A DNA stretch of 64,000 bases from Salinispira pacifica (GTDB lineage Bacteria > Spirochaetota > Spirochaetia > DSM-27196 > Salinispiraceae). Of this stretch, positions 42,517 through 52,746 are shown in pieces. The position numbers and the translations under genes are program-made. Below the pieces are notes generated by a model. That model worked only from the letters and a program-made list of their open reading frames with translations, was not told the DNA's origin and did no database searches. The stretch spans positions 1,837,501 to 1,901,500 of the forward strand of contig NC_023035.1 in the NCBI RefSeq assembly GCF_000507245.1, written 5' to 3'. Position 1 is the stretch's first letter; every line of letters begins with the position of its first letter.

Positions 42517-44347
42517 TCCTGCAATAAAGAAACTACTTGATTACGCGAAAAACAAGAAAACTATCTCATATGACGAGGTGAACGATCTACTCCCCGAGGA
42601 ACTCGTTAATTCAGAGAAAATCGAAGATGTCATGGTGATCCTCAGTCAGAATGATATACGGCTGTCGGAAGAAGTTCAGGCGCAAAATGAAGATATCGAA
42701 GCCGACCCGCCGGGTCAGCCTGGTATCACGCGAAAAAAAGCAGGGGATTCCGCCCAGTCAAAAGCCCAGCCCGCCAGTGCCGCTGAATCCGGAGATGCAA
42801 AAGGGGAGTCGGCAGATGGAAAGAGCGGATCTGAAGAACCCAAAAAGAAAGTAGTCTATAACGATAAAGACAGCGCTATTGATGATCCCATACGCCTGTA
42901 TCTCCGGGAAATCGGAAAAGAAAATCTGCTCACCGCCGAACAGGAAGTTGAACTTTCCAAAAAGATGGAAGACGGCGAGAACATCATTAAAGGTGTGATC
43001 AGCGGCTCCGGAATGATGATCCCGGAATTTTTCAACCTGGCTGCCAGGGCATTCAGTAAAAAAGATCCCCGTGAAATGAGCATGAGCAAGAAAGAGATTT
43101 CTGAGTATCTTGCGGAGCGCCGAAGGCTGAGCCAGTTTTACCGTGAACCCCTGAAGCTGGTGGTTGCGGACCTGAAATCCTATATTGAGTTGAAAAAGAA
43201 GCTGATCTCCAAAGGGGAGGATATCATTTCCCATCCTAAATTGGCGCAGAAACGGGACAGCCTGGTTGGGCGTCTTTCGGATATTAATCTGCATCAGGAT
43301 GAAATTCTCCAGTTTTCCGAAAAATTTGTGAGCACTGCCAAAAAAATAAAAAGTTATCAGAAAGAGATCACCAGAAACGAAAAGCGTCTGCGGGTGAAAA
43401 ATTCCCGGGAACTGCGATCTCTGGGCCGTAAACTCACCATACTTGAAGACCGTGAACTCATTGAAGACGAACTTGGATTATCCTCGGATGAAATCAAAGA
43501 GATGATCCGGGAAATTCAGATGACTGAAAAGAAAATCCGCAGCTATGAGCTTGAGTTTGAAAACCCGATAGATCAGATACTCGACATGGCTGGAGAAATT
43601 GAGCGCGGAAAGATCATGATGCAGAATGCCAAGGATCGCCTGATCAAAGCGAACCTGCGGCTGGTTGTCAGCATCGCCAAGAAATACACCAACCGGGGTC
43701 TTCATTTCTTTGACCTGGTTCAGGAAGGAAATATCGGTCTGATCAAAGCTGTTGAGAAGTTTGAGTACCGGAAGGGGTACAAGTTCTCAACCTATGCCAC
43801 GTGGTGGATCCGTCAGGCTATTACCAGAAGCATTTCCGACCAGGCACGAACCATTCGGGTTCCGGTGCATATGATTGAACAGATCAACAAAGTTGTCCGC
43901 GAATCCAGGCAGCTCATGCAGGTGCTGGGAAGAGAACCCAGCGATGAAGAAATCGCCGAACGTCTGGGCTGGACAGTCAGCAGGGTCAAATCGGTGAAAA
44001 ACGTGGCACGGGAACCCATTTCTCTGGAAACCCCCATAGGTGAAGAAGAGGACAGTCTCCTTGGAGATTTTATTGAAGACAAGGATGTTGAAAACCCCGC
44101 GCACCAGACTGCGTTCACTCTTCTGCAGGAACAATTGGGGGATGTCCTTGAAACGCTTCCGGAGCGGGAGCAGGAAGTGCTGAAAATGCGTTTCGGCCTG
44201 GAGGACGGCTACAGTCTGACTCTGGAAGAAGTAGGACTCTATTTCAATGTCACCAGGGAACGAATCAGACAGATTGAAGCAAAAGCACTCAGGCGTCTGC
44301 GCCATCCCAAGCGGAGCCGTCGATTGAAAGACTATTTGGATAATTAA
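42497..44347 (+). CDS. rpoD: Primary RNA polymerase sigma factor RpoD (sigma70)
   Basis: 616 residues. Region 1.1-like N-terminus ([21 protein letters not shown]), a Glu/Ser-rich linker, region 1.2 ([25 protein letters not shown]), a long non-conserved insert, region 2 ([58 protein letters not shown] in parts), region 3 and region 4 ([27 protein letters not shown]). Recognises the consensus TTGACA/TATAAT promoters seen in this window. The ATG overlaps dnaG. Confidence 0.97.
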   Translation: MTELQNDPAIKKLLDYAKNKKTISYDEVNDLLPEELVNSEKIEDVMVILSQNDIRLSEEVQAQNEDIEADPPGQPGITRKKAGDSAQSKAQPASAAESGDAKGESADGKSGSEEPKKKVVYNDKDSAIDDPIRLYLREIGKENLLTAEQEVELSKKMEDGENIIKGVISGSGMMIPEFFNLAARAFSKKDPREMSMSKKEISEYLAERRRLSQFYREPLKLVVADLKSYIELKKKLISKGEDIISHPKLAQKRDSLVGRLSDINLHQDEILQFSEKFVSTAKKIKSYQKEITRNEKRLRVKNSRELRSLGRKLTILEDRELIEDELGLSSDEIKEMIREIQMTEKKIRSYELEFENPIDQILDMAGEIERGKIMMQNAKDRLIKANLRLVVSIAKKYTNRGLHFFDLVQEGNIGLIKAVEKFEYRKGYKFSTYATWWIRQAITRSISDQARTIRVPVHMIEQINKVVRESRQLMQVLGREPSDEEIAERLGWTVSRVKSVKNVAREPISLETPIGEEEDSLLGDFIEDKDVENPAHQTAFTLLQEQLGDVLETLPEREQEVLKMRFGLEDGYSLTLEEVGLYFNVTRERIRQIEAKALRRLRHPKRSRRLKDYLDN

Positions 44348-44435
44348 CAGAAACATCACAGGTATACACACAGGTACCTTTTCGAAAACAAAAAGAAACC
44401 GGAAATGCGGTATAATAACGAGGTAGAGGCTACAC

Positions 44436-45455
44436 ATGATTCAGGAAATATTGAACAAACTTCAGGAACTTCAGGATGTTCTGGCGGAGAAGTACTCCAT
44501 CGAGAATGAGCTGAAGAATATTCCCAAAGCACTGAATACCAAAACGGAGCTGGTTAACCGGCTGAAAAAATCGTTCGTGGAAAAAAATGAGCGTCTTGAA
44601 TCAGGCCGGGCCAAGGTTCAGGATTTGCGGATCAAGATGACCGATGCCGAGCGCGAACGGGAAAAGTATGAAGAGCAGATCGTAAACATCAACACCCAGC
44701 GGGAGTACGAAGCCCTTGTGAAGGAAATCCGGGAAGCCTCTGAACGCGAACAGAATTTTCGCAAAGATCTGCAAAGGGAACAGAAATACCTGGAAGAACT
44801 TCAGCAGAGCATAGAGCGTGAAGAAAGTCTCATTCAGGAACAGGAAAAGGAACTCACTTCCGAGCAGGAGAAGATCAAGGAGGAAAGCGACAAACGTCAG
44901 AAACTTCTTGAGACCCTCAATAAACAGGAAGATGAGATAACTCCGGGAATGGATGAGGAAATGGTTTTCAAATTCAAGCGAATTATCCGTTCCAAGGGAG
45001 GGAAGGGAATTGTGCCCCTTCGCCGATCTGTTTGTACCGGCTGTAATATGATTCTTCCCGCCCAGTTTGTGAATGACGTTAAGGCCGAGAAGGATGTGCT
45101 TTTCTGCCCCTACTGCTCAATGATTCTGTATCATCAGCCTGAAGCACCCGAAGGCGAAGATATTCTCGATTTTGATGATAACACCGTACTGTTTGACGAC
45201 GATGAAGAATTTGACGACGACTTCAGCGATGATTTCGAGGATAAGGACTCGGATGATGACGAGGATGATGACTTCGAAGAGGATGAAGACGAAGAAGAGG
45301 ATGAAGACGACATCGAGGAAGACGATGATGACTTTGACGATGATGATGACGTGGAAGATGATCATATCGAAGGTGACGGAATAGCCGAACAGAGTCTTGA
45401 AGATGTTGAAGAGGAAGAAGAAGATCTGAATGATGAAGATCTTGATGAAGAGTAA
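44436..45455 (+). CDS. Coiled-coil zinc-ribbon protein with long acidic tail
   Basis: 339 residues: a coiled coil (about 1-180) resembling the CT398/DUF164 family, then a C4 zinc ribbon (VCTGCNMILP and FCPYCSMIL, about 200-228), then an extreme tail of about 100 residues made almost only of Asp and Glu. Relatives may act in RNA or export functions; the exact role is not established. It follows rpoD by about 90 bases. The tail would be highly negative and disordered. Confidence 0.8.
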   Translation: MIQEILNKLQELQDVLAEKYSIENELKNIPKALNTKTELVNRLKKSFVEKNERLESGRAKVQDLRIKMTDAEREREKYEEQIVNINTQREYEALVKEIREASEREQNFRKDLQREQKYLEELQQSIEREESLIQEQEKELTSEQEKIKEESDKRQKLLETLNKQEDEITPGMDEEMVFKFKRIIRSKGGKGIVPLRRSVCTGCNMILPAQFVNDVKAEKDVLFCPYCSMILYHQPEAPEGEDILDFDDNTVLFDDDEEFDDDFSDDFEDKDSDDDEDDDFEEDEDEEEDEDDIEEDDDDFDDDDDVEDDHIEGDGIAEQSLEDVEEEEEDLNDEDLDEE

Positions 45456-45483
45456 TCTCTTCCGAAATATACGCTGAAATTTT

Positions 45484-45832
45484 ATGCGGACCGGAATGCC
45501 GCCCGGAAACAGAGACACCGGGAGGAAAGTCCGGGCCCGGTTACGGGGTACCGGTTAATTGCCGGGAGGCGGTCCCACCGTCTACAGAAAGTGCAACAGA
45601 AAGATACCGCCCTCCGACCGGTAACGGCCGGGGGGTAAGGGTGAAATGGTGAGGTAAGAGCTCACCGCTTCCGCCGAGAGGCTGAAGGCACGGTAAACCT
45701 TGCCCCGGGCAAAACCAAGCAGCAGATCAACTGTATGGATATCCCATACAGTCTGCGGGTAGGTTGCTGGAAGCTCAATAGAGCTCAAGACAGATGGCAT
45801 TCGTAAACAGAACCCGGCTTACCGGTCCGCAT
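45484..45832 (+). ncRNA. rnpB: RNase P RNA, type A
   Basis: About 349 bases. Terminal pairing ATGCGGACCGG/CCGGTCCGCAT, the universal GAGGAAAGTCCGGGC near the 5' end, ACAGAAA, the GGTAAGGGTGAAATGGTGAGGTAAGAGCTCACCG core, GGTAAACC, and the 3' AGACAGATGGCATTCG...CAGAACCCGGCTTA. It is the catalytic part of RNase P that matures tRNA 5' ends. A bacterial P protein gene (rnpA) is not in the window. No coding frame belongs here. Confidence 0.97.
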
Positions 45833-45839
45833 CTTTTCA

Positions 45840-45868
45840 TTGACATTACATATCTCAATCCGTAAAAT
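45840..45868 (+). promoter_or_regulatory. Near-perfect sigma70 promoter at the TPR gene
   Basis: TTGACA (6/6), 17 bases, TAAAAT (5/6). Predicted start 45874-45876, only three to five bases before the ATG at 45879. Confidence 0.8.
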
Positions 45869-45878
45869 CCTGACTTAT

Positions 45879-46808
45879 ATGCGTCCCAAATCACGAGGCT
45901 TTTCAGAGACCCGAAGAATCAGATTACAGAGAGCAATAATCCCCGTATTGCTTCTTGCCGTGCTGGCGTCGGTCATTTTGTATGTTCTCTTGAGAAATTC
46001 CGAAGCCGTTCTCCCGGATACGGAGAATGACCAGATTCAAAAAGAATGGGATGCCCAAAACTATGAACAGGTAGCCGCACTTACCGGCGCCAAACTTCTT
46101 GATGAACCGTTGAACTCCCGGAACCTTCTGTATAACGGAATTGCCAATTTTTATTATGCTCTTACCCTGGTGAATCAGGATGAACGGGAAGGGCATCTCA
46201 ACAGTTCAATTCATTCACTGCGTAAACTTCTGTACGATCCCCCGGCTGGATTTCAGCAGACAATATGGTATATTCTCGGAAAGGCATATTTTCATAAAGG
46301 GCCGTATTATTACGATCTTTCTGAAAAATATCTGTCCTTGGCTGAAGACTCGGGCTTTACTGCCGATGATATTCTGGAATACCTTGGAGTTATTCATCTG
46401 GATTATGGTGAAATCGATTCAGGGATTTCCTACATCAGGCAGGCCATACAAAACAGTCCCCGTGCGGTTCTGTTCCTGACCATTGCGGAAGCGTATGAGG
46501 AACAGGGGAATACCGGCGAGGCTCTGGAATACTATGAGGAAGCTCTGAACCGAAGCGAGGACAGCTTTTTACGCCAGGAAGCATCTCTGGGAAAGGGCCG
46601 GACTCTTTTCCGGATGGAAGAATTTGACAGGGCACAGGAAATATTTGAAGCGATTATAGATCGGAACAGTCAATCAGCCCAAGCCTACTTTTACCTTGGT
46701 GAGATCTTTGCCGAAGCAGGAGATATGGTCAAAGCCAGGGCTCAATGGCGGGAAGCCTATAACCAGGACCGGACATTCAGACCGGCACTGGAACGGCTTC
46801 AGTCATAA
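45879..46808 (+). CDS. Membrane-anchored TPR protein
   Basis: About 309 residues. One membrane helix (about residues 20-40) follows a basic N-terminus; the rest is periplasmic TPR repeats (for example LYNGIANFYYAL, YEEQGNTGEALEYYEEALN, AYFYLGEIFAEAGD). ATG 45879 has no ribosome site and lies just after the promoter's predicted start site, so the mRNA may be leaderless. It precedes the mre operon by 115 bases; a cell-wall role is a guess. Confidence 0.75.
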   Translation: MRPKSRGFSETRRIRLQRAIIPVLLLAVLASVILYVLLRNSEAVLPDTENDQIQKEWDAQNYEQVAALTGAKLLDEPLNSRNLLYNGIANFYYALTLVNQDEREGHLNSSIHSLRKLLYDPPAGFQQTIWYILGKAYFHKGPYYYDLSEKYLSLAEDSGFTADDILEYLGVIHLDYGEIDSGISYIRQAIQNSPRAVLFLTIAEAYEEQGNTGEALEYYEEALNRSEDSFLRQEASLGKGRTLFRMEEFDRAQEIFEAIIDRNSQSAQAYFYLGEIFAEAGDMVKARAQWREAYNQDRTFRPALERLQS

Positions 46809-46923
46809 CGCAGGTCGGAAACCGGCGGTGGATGCAATGCTGGTAATCCCGCCTGCATATGACTTATCCGTTCTCTTAATACCGTTTGTATGATACGATA
46901 ATTGAACTTACCGGGAGGGACAC

Positions 46924-47958
46924 ATGGGGATTTTTAACGGCTTCAGCAATGATATAGGGATCGATTTGGGTACGTGCAACACCTTGGTGTATATACGCGG
47001 AAAAGGAATAGTTGCCAACGAACCATCAGTTGTCGCAGTTGAACGGGGCACCAAAAAAGTGGTGGCAGTGGGAGAAGAAGCGAAACGCATGCTGTGGAAA
47101 ACCCCGGGAGATATTATTGCAATCCGTCCGCTTCGGGACGGAGTTATTGCAGATCTTGAGACCACCGAAAAGATGATACGCTATTTCATCGCAAAGGTTT
47201 TGCCCAGACGGCTTTTTGTAAAACCCCGCATGGTTATCGGTGTACCCAGCTGTATAACCGAAGTGGAAAAACGTGCCGTGGAGGAATCCGCCCTGAAAGC
47301 CGGCGCCCGGGAAGTGGAGGTGATTGAAGAATCCCTCGCCGCAGCCATAGGCGCCAATATCCCCATTCATGAGCCTGCGGGGCATATGGTTGTGGATATC
47401 GGCGGCGGAACAAGTGAAATTTCCGTTATCTCCCTCAACGGCATGGTGGTCACCAATGCAATCCGGCTGGGCGGCGATGAGTTTGACGAGAGCATTATCA
47501 AATATGTGCGACAAACCCATAACCTGATTATCGGTGAACGAACCGCTGAGGAACTGAAGGTAAACATCGGTAACGCAACCCCGGATAAATCAATCGAGAA
47601 GATGGAGATAAAGGGTACAGACGCCATCACCGGACTGCCCCGAAGACTGGAAATTGACTCTGTGGAAGTCAGAGAAGCCCTGCAGGAACCCATCAACGCT
47701 ATTATTGAAGAAATCAAAAAGACACTGGGCGAAACACCTCCGGAGCTTGCTGCGGATATTGTGGAGCGCGGAATTGTGATGACCGGGGGCGGAAGTCTTC
47801 TCAAGGGGCTGGATACACTTATTTCAAATGAAACCGGCGTTCCGGCTTTCAAGGCAGAGCAGCCTTTAAACTGCGTTGCAATAGGCGCAGGAATGTACTT
47901 TGAAGCTGCTCAGCAGTCTCAAAAAGAGAAGAGCAATTATAATTCCATCAATGTATGA
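46924..47958 (+). CDS. mreB: Rod-shape determining actin homologue MreB
   Basis: 344 residues. Phosphate-binding [11 protein letters not shown] near the N-terminus, [27 protein letters not shown] and the adenosine motif [15 protein letters not shown]. It forms filaments at the membrane that organise the elongasome. GGGAGGGACAC precedes ATG. First gene of the mreB-mreC-mreD-mrdA-rodA operon. Confidence 0.98.
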   Translation: MGIFNGFSNDIGIDLGTCNTLVYIRGKGIVANEPSVVAVERGTKKVVAVGEEAKRMLWKTPGDIIAIRPLRDGVIADLETTEKMIRYFIAKVLPRRLFVKPRMVIGVPSCITEVEKRAVEESALKAGAREVEVIEESLAAAIGANIPIHEPAGHMVVDIGGGTSEISVISLNGMVVTNAIRLGGDEFDESIIKYVRQTHNLIIGERTAEELKVNIGNATPDKSIEKMEIKGTDAITGLPRRLEIDSVEVREALQEPINAIIEEIKKTLGETPPELAADIVERGIVMTGGGSLLKGLDTLISNETGVPAFKAEQPLNCVAIGAGMYFEAAQQSQKEKSNYNSINV

Positions 47959-47996
47959 GTGCATCTCTGATCTCCAGGTAAGGTTGGTAGGGTAAC

Positions 47997-48854
47997 GTGG
48001 ATTTTCGAGAACTTGGCACCAAACATCGGGAAAGCATAATTCTGGCGCTGATCCTTATTGTTTCTCTGGTCGCCCTGAGCCTTCAGAGCAGCCGCTTCAC
48101 ATCCATACCTCAAAGAATCGGTCTGGGTATCAGTTCAACAGTGGAGCGGATTTTCACCGGCAGCGGGAAATTTATCAGCCGCACGGTAAACTCTATTTCA
48201 GAACTTCGGGATTTACGGGCTGAATATACCAATTTACTCTCAGAGCTGGAAAAAAGCAGACAGATTTTTCAAAGCATGGAAGCCCTTGAGGCGGAAAATG
48301 AACAGCTTCGATCCGCTCTGGCATACTCCAGAAACAGCGAGTTTGTTCACAGCCCTGCTGAAATCATCGGGAAAGACCCGGGTATTTCCTTTACCAGTCT
48401 ATTGGTAAATAAAGGCAGCGCCCACGGCATCCAGGCGGGAATGCCGGTTGTAGGATTCCAGAACGGGAAGCAGGGTCTGGTGGGCAAGGTCATTGAAGTA
48501 AGCAGATATGCATCTCTTGTGCGGCCTCTTGTGGATCCTGAAAGCTATGTTTCCGCAAGATTAAGCCGAACCCGCTATGAGGGTCTTCTCAGGGGGCTTG
48601 GAAGTGATGAAGACCTCCTTCTCATGGAGTATGTGGACAGAGAATCCCGAAATCAGATCAGTGTGGGGGATGAAGTGATAACCTCAGGTTTGGATTCCGT
48701 GTATCCGTCAAATATCAGAATAGGAACCATCTCTTCCATCAATGCAAAATCCTACTCAACTTCCCTTGAACTGGATGTTGTACCCTATATTCAGTATTCC
48801 CGGCTTGAACATGTCTTTATTATTCATACTTCATCACAAAAGGCGGGAAGCTGA
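47997..48854 (+). CDS. mreC: Rod-shape determining protein MreC
   Basis: 285 residues with one N-terminal membrane helix, a coiled coil (about 60-110: LEKSRQIFQSMEALEAENEQL) and the periplasmic beta-barrel pair (VNKGSAHGIQAGMPVV, GLVGKVIEVSRYASLVRPLVDP). It bridges MreB and the penicillin-binding protein. It starts with GTG; one base is shared with mreD's start region. Confidence 0.96.
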   Translation: MDFRELGTKHRESIILALILIVSLVALSLQSSRFTSIPQRIGLGISSTVERIFTGSGKFISRTVNSISELRDLRAEYTNLLSELEKSRQIFQSMEALEAENEQLRSALAYSRNSEFVHSPAEIIGKDPGISFTSLLVNKGSAHGIQAGMPVVGFQNGKQGLVGKVIEVSRYASLVRPLVDPESYVSARLSRTRYEGLLRGLGSDEDLLLMEYVDRESRNQISVGDEVITSGLDSVYPSNIRIGTISSINAKSYSTSLELDVVPYIQYSRLEHVFIIHTSSQKAGS

Positions 48855-49366
48855 TGCTGTGGATTCTCATACCGTATATTTTACCCCTTCTGCTTCTGTA
48901 TCTCAGCAGCGGTCCCGGACAGGTTATTGCAATACAGGGAGCCCTCCCGCAGCTCAGTCTGGTTGTCCTTGTATATTATGGAAACAGCCGCAATGCCTTC
49001 CATGGTGAACTGATCGGGCTGCTTATCGGTCTTACCGCCGATGTGCTGGGGGCCGCGCCTCTGGGCTTCTACAGTTTCAGCTTCACCCTTGTCGGATATC
49101 TGGCGGGGATCAGCAGGGGAAAGGTCTATATTGATGCGATTTTTACCCCGGTTCTGATGGTAGGGGTGTTTATTTTCCTGAAGGCGTTTATCAGTTTTCT
49201 CCTGGCGGGGATATTCGGTTTCGAAGCCGTGCAGGAAGTGGTCTTTAACAGGATCTTTTTTATCTCCCTCCTGTATAGCCTGCTTCTCACCCCCATTCTC
49301 TTCGCAGTTTTGAAAGCTCTGGATAAAATACTGCCCCGGCGGCTGAGAGGGGGGTATCAGGATTGA
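48854..49366 (+). CDS. mreD: Rod-shape determining protein MreD
   Basis: 170 residues, almost all hydrophobic, with five or six membrane helices and the conserved LIGLTADVLGAAPLGFYSFSFTL region. Its stop overlaps the mrdA TTG start. Part of the elongasome membrane core. Confidence 0.92.
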   Translation: MLWILIPYILPLLLLYLSSGPGQVIAIQGALPQLSLVVLVYYGNSRNAFHGELIGLLIGLTADVLGAAPLGFYSFSFTLVGYLAGISRGKVYIDAIFTPVLMVGVFIFLKAFISFLLAGIFGFEAVQEVVFNRIFFISLLYSLLLTPILFAVLKALDKILPRRLRGGYQD

Positions 49367-51369
49367 GAAAGGGGTCCGGAAATAGCGGAATTCAACAGAA
49401 AAAACTGATTATTATCGCTTCTCTCATGTTTGCCGTAATAGGACTCTATATAATACGGCTCTTTTCCCTGCAGATAGTGGATAACTATGTGTACAAGGCC
49501 CAGGCTGATCAAGTGTCCCGGCGCAGACAGATTATTCCCACACGCAGAGGTGAGGTGTACGACAGGAACTTTGATCAGCCCCTTGTTACAAACATCGATA
49601 CTTTTGCAATTCTACTGGACCTTTCCAAGGTTCCCAGCGACGGACTGCAGGATCTGATAACCCGGCTTGCCGACGCGCTGAACACCAGCGAAACCCTTCT
49701 CTGGAACAAGATTCCCAGCAGCCGCAATGAAAACTATGCCCTGTATGAGATATGGAACGGTGCCAGTTTCCACCAGATTTCTGCCATTGCCGAGCGAATT
49801 GATCTCTACCCCGGGATCAGCTGGGAATCCCGGCCGACCCGCTATTATACCCAGGGAGATCTGATGGCCCACGTGCTGGGCTATACAGGGGAGATTACCG
49901 CCGAGGAGCTGCAGATTCTCTATAATCAGGGGTATGCAGGAGCCCGGGAAATCGGAAAAACCGGTGTGGAAAAACAATACGATAATCTGCTCCGGGGTGA
50001 AGAAGGCATACGATACGGCCGGGTGGATGCCCGGGGAAGGCAGGTGCAGGATCTTGAGGATGTCCCTCCGGAACTGGGAAAATCCCTGGTTCTCACCCTG
50101 GACCGGCACGTTCAAAGACTGGTTGAGGATGCCATGGGGCCGCGGATCGGCGGAGCAATCGTCATGAACCCGAAAAATGGTGAAATTATTGCTATGCACA
50201 GCTATCCGGATTACGATCCCAATATTTTTTATTCCGCCGGTGCTGATTCTGATATTCAAAGACTCAATTCCGATCCCAGGGCTCCATTGCTGAACCGCAC
50301 CATCCAGGCAGCAGGAAGTCCCGCATCCACCTTCAAGACGCTGATGAGCGTGGCCATGCTCCAGGAGGAGGCCTTCGATCCGCAAGAGGAGATTTACTGC
50401 CCGGGATACGTGGTGGTGGGTGACAGGACATTCCATTGCCACGATCATGACGGCCACGGATATGTGAATATGTACGAAGCTCTGGCGGAATCGTGCAACG
50501 TGTACTACTACACAATAGGCAAAGATTATCTGGAAGTTGAAGGCATACTCGATTATTCCCTTCGTTTCGGGCTGGGAGACTACAGCGGAATTGATCTGCC
50601 TAATGAAGTGAGGGGGCTTCTCCCCAGTCCCGAGTGGAAGGAGCTCAATTACAATACGCCCTGGGTCGGAGGCGATACAGTGAACCTTTCAATCGGTCAG
50701 GGTTTTCTTACCGTCACGCCCTTGCAAATGGCAAATCTCACCGCGGCGGTGGTAAACGACGGGCTGGTGTATCAGCCCCATGTACTCAAGGAAGTACGGG
50801 ATCAGTCCAGTCTTGAACTGGTGGATCAGTTTGAACCCCGCATCCTCCGGGATATCGGCGTGGATGAGGAAGTATTTCAAGAGGTCCGAAAAGGGATGGA
50901 GATGGTTATATCCCAGGGTACCGCCAGGTGGGTAATTACCAGTGATTCCGCCCAGATCGCCGGCAAGACCGGCACGGCAGAGACCGGATTTGAAGAACAA
51001 AAACACTCCTGGTTTATTTCCTATGTACCTGCAAATCCGGAACCCGGGGAAAAACAGTACGTTGTGGTGGTCTGGATTGATGCCGCAAATGAATGGGATT
51101 GGTGGGGGCCGAAGGCAGCCAACATTATTATCCATGGTATCATGAACAACATGAATTTCGAGGATGCCGTTCGGGATCTCCAGCCTCTGTGGTACTTGGG
51201 AATCCCGGAACTTGAGCGAATACTCAATCCACTCATGCCGCCGGATAATGACTCCGGCCAGGCGTTTTCCGACGGTAATGAACGGACTGCCAATGAAAGC
51301 ACTGCCGCAGGGTCCGACGTCGACATTCCGGTTCAGGAAGAACCCATAGGGGAGGGGAACGATGATTAA
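49363..51369 (+). CDS. mrdA: Penicillin-binding protein 2
   Basis: 668 residues. N-terminal membrane helix (about 14-34), the dimerisation domain, then the transpeptidase with SxxK motif ASTFKT (Ser about 328), SCN motif ESCNVYYY, and KTGTAE. The C-terminal tail (about 610-668) is acidic and Ser-rich. It cross-links lateral wall together with RodA. TTG start overlaps mreD; stop overlaps rodA. Confidence 0.96.
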   Translation: MRKGSGNSGIQQKKLIIIASLMFAVIGLYIIRLFSLQIVDNYVYKAQADQVSRRRQIIPTRRGEVYDRNFDQPLVTNIDTFAILLDLSKVPSDGLQDLITRLADALNTSETLLWNKIPSSRNENYALYEIWNGASFHQISAIAERIDLYPGISWESRPTRYYTQGDLMAHVLGYTGEITAEELQILYNQGYAGAREIGKTGVEKQYDNLLRGEEGIRYGRVDARGRQVQDLEDVPPELGKSLVLTLDRHVQRLVEDAMGPRIGGAIVMNPKNGEIIAMHSYPDYDPNIFYSAGADSDIQRLNSDPRAPLLNRTIQAAGSPASTFKTLMSVAMLQEEAFDPQEEIYCPGYVVVGDRTFHCHDHDGHGYVNMYEALAESCNVYYYTIGKDYLEVEGILDYSLRFGLGDYSGIDLPNEVRGLLPSPEWKELNYNTPWVGGDTVNLSIGQGFLTVTPLQMANLTAAVVNDGLVYQPHVLKEVRDQSSLELVDQFEPRILRDIGVDEEVFQEVRKGMEMVISQGTARWVITSDSAQIAGKTGTAETGFEEQKHSWFISYVPANPEPGEKQYVVVVWIDAANEWDWWGPKAANIIIHGIMNNMNFEDAVRDLQPLWYLGIPELERILNPLMPPDNDSGQAFSDGNERTANESTAAGSDVDIPVQEEPIGEGNDD

Positions 51370-52678
51370 TCGAAGATCCTCCATCAATATAGATTATCTG
51401 CTTATCATAGCAACGGTTGCGTTGATACTGATCGGTATACTGTTCATCTATTCCTCGGCGATCAACTCAGAAGGGAAGCTCACGAGCAATGAGTATATTC
51501 GACAAATAATCTGGGCGGTTATCGGCGCTGCAATGATGATCGCAGTCTCTTTGGTCAAGTACGATATGCTTCGTGACTTTTCTCCAATAATTTACGGTTT
51601 TTTCTTTTTTCTCCTGGGCTTCACCCTTTTCAGGGGGGCGGTGGTGAACGGAGCCAGAAGCTGGCTGGGCATCGGTCCCTTCGGGATACAGCCTTCGGAA
51701 TTTATGAAGCTGGGAATAATCCTTCTTCTGGCATACTATCTGGATCGGGCAGGAGAGCGGGATATCGGAGGTGTGAGGGTGTTTTTTGTGTCCTTCCTGA
51801 TAATTATTCCGCCCATGGCACTTGTCCTCTTACAGCCCGATTTCGGGACGGCCATGGTATATATGCCCATTGCTTTGTTTATGCTGTATGCCGCAGGGGC
51901 AAGACCCTTGTATCTCATTTTTATTATTGCGGTAATTTTTTTCACCGGAATATTCACCGTGCTTCCGGAATGGGAGCGCATGATTTACGAAGGCAGTATA
52001 GAAATCTTTGCTATATTCAATGAACCGGTATATTTCGCTCTCATCAGCGGAGGACTGCTTCTCAGCTTGGTTATTTCCCTTGTCGGGCTGTTCGGACTAA
52101 AAAAAGAATACTTCTTTTTTATCGCCATGGGCTTCGCAATACTTCTCATATCTTTTGTGCTGGCTCCAGGAGCACGGTGGTTTCTCAGGGACCATCAGAT
52201 GATGCGGCTGATTGTATTTCTCGATCCCTATGTGGATCCCCGGGGAGCAGGATGGAACATCATTCAGAGCCTGACTGCTGTGGGTTCCGGAGGATTTTCC
52301 GGAATGGGATTTCTTCAGGGAACCCAGAGTCATTATCAATATCTGCCGCAGCAAAGCACTGATTTCATCTTCTCAATTCTTTCCGAGGAATGGGGCTTCT
52401 TGGGAGGGGTGCTTATCTCCGGCCTGTACGGAGGGATAATTCTTCGGGGTGTGATAATTGCTCATCAGGCGCGGACCCGGTTCGGCGCTTTTATTGCCGT
52501 CGGCGTAATCTCCATGCTGTTTTTCCACTTTATCGTGAATGTGGGAATGGCCATCGGCCTGATGCCCATAACCGGAATACCCCTTATGTTTTTATCCTAC
52601 GGGGGATCCAGTCTATGGACTGCATTACTGGGCATGGGTCTGCTCATGTCCGTAAGTCATCACCGATACACCTATTAA
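51362..52678 (+). CDS. rodA: Rod-shape SEDS glycosyltransferase RodA
   Basis: 438 residues with about ten membrane helices. SEDS signatures: ARSWLGIGPFGIQPSEFMKLGIIL (catalytic Asp/Glu region later), LLQPDFGTAMVY, and the C-terminal GFLQGTQSHYQYLPQQSTDFIFSILSEEWGFLGG and GLMPITGIPLMFLSYGGSS. Polymerises glycan for cell elongation, paired with PBP2. Overlaps mrdA by eight bases; last gene of the operon. Confidence 0.96.
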   Translation: MINRRSSINIDYLLIIATVALILIGILFIYSSAINSEGKLTSNEYIRQIIWAVIGAAMMIAVSLVKYDMLRDFSPIIYGFFFFLLGFTLFRGAVVNGARSWLGIGPFGIQPSEFMKLGIILLLAYYLDRAGERDIGGVRVFFVSFLIIIPPMALVLLQPDFGTAMVYMPIALFMLYAAGARPLYLIFIIAVIFFTGIFTVLPEWERMIYEGSIEIFAIFNEPVYFALISGGLLLSLVISLVGLFGLKKEYFFFIAMGFAILLISFVLAPGARWFLRDHQMMRLIVFLDPYVDPRGAGWNIIQSLTAVGSGGFSGMGFLQGTQSHYQYLPQQSTDFIFSILSEEWGFLGGVLISGLYGGIILRGVIIAHQARTRFGAFIAVGVISMLFFHFIVNVGMAIGLMPITGIPLMFLSYGGSSLWTALLGMGLLMSVSHHRYTY

Positions 52679-52746
52679 ACTGCATCAGAAAGTACAACAG
52701 CTGCCGGCAAGGAAAGTCCATGTGAAGGCTGACACCCTTCAGGGGA

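Noticed and set aside
45582-45800. A complementary frame inside the RNase P RNA
   Set aside because: The region is a structural RNA with all universal motifs.
49612-50457. A 281-codon complementary frame opposite mrdA
   Set aside because: Shadow of the penicillin-binding protein gene.
52690-52745. RNase P-like GGAAAGTCC motif and a TGAAGG/CCTTCA hairpin between rodA and mazG
   Set aside because: Only a short chance match; no further RNase P elements; the hairpin lacks a T-tract.
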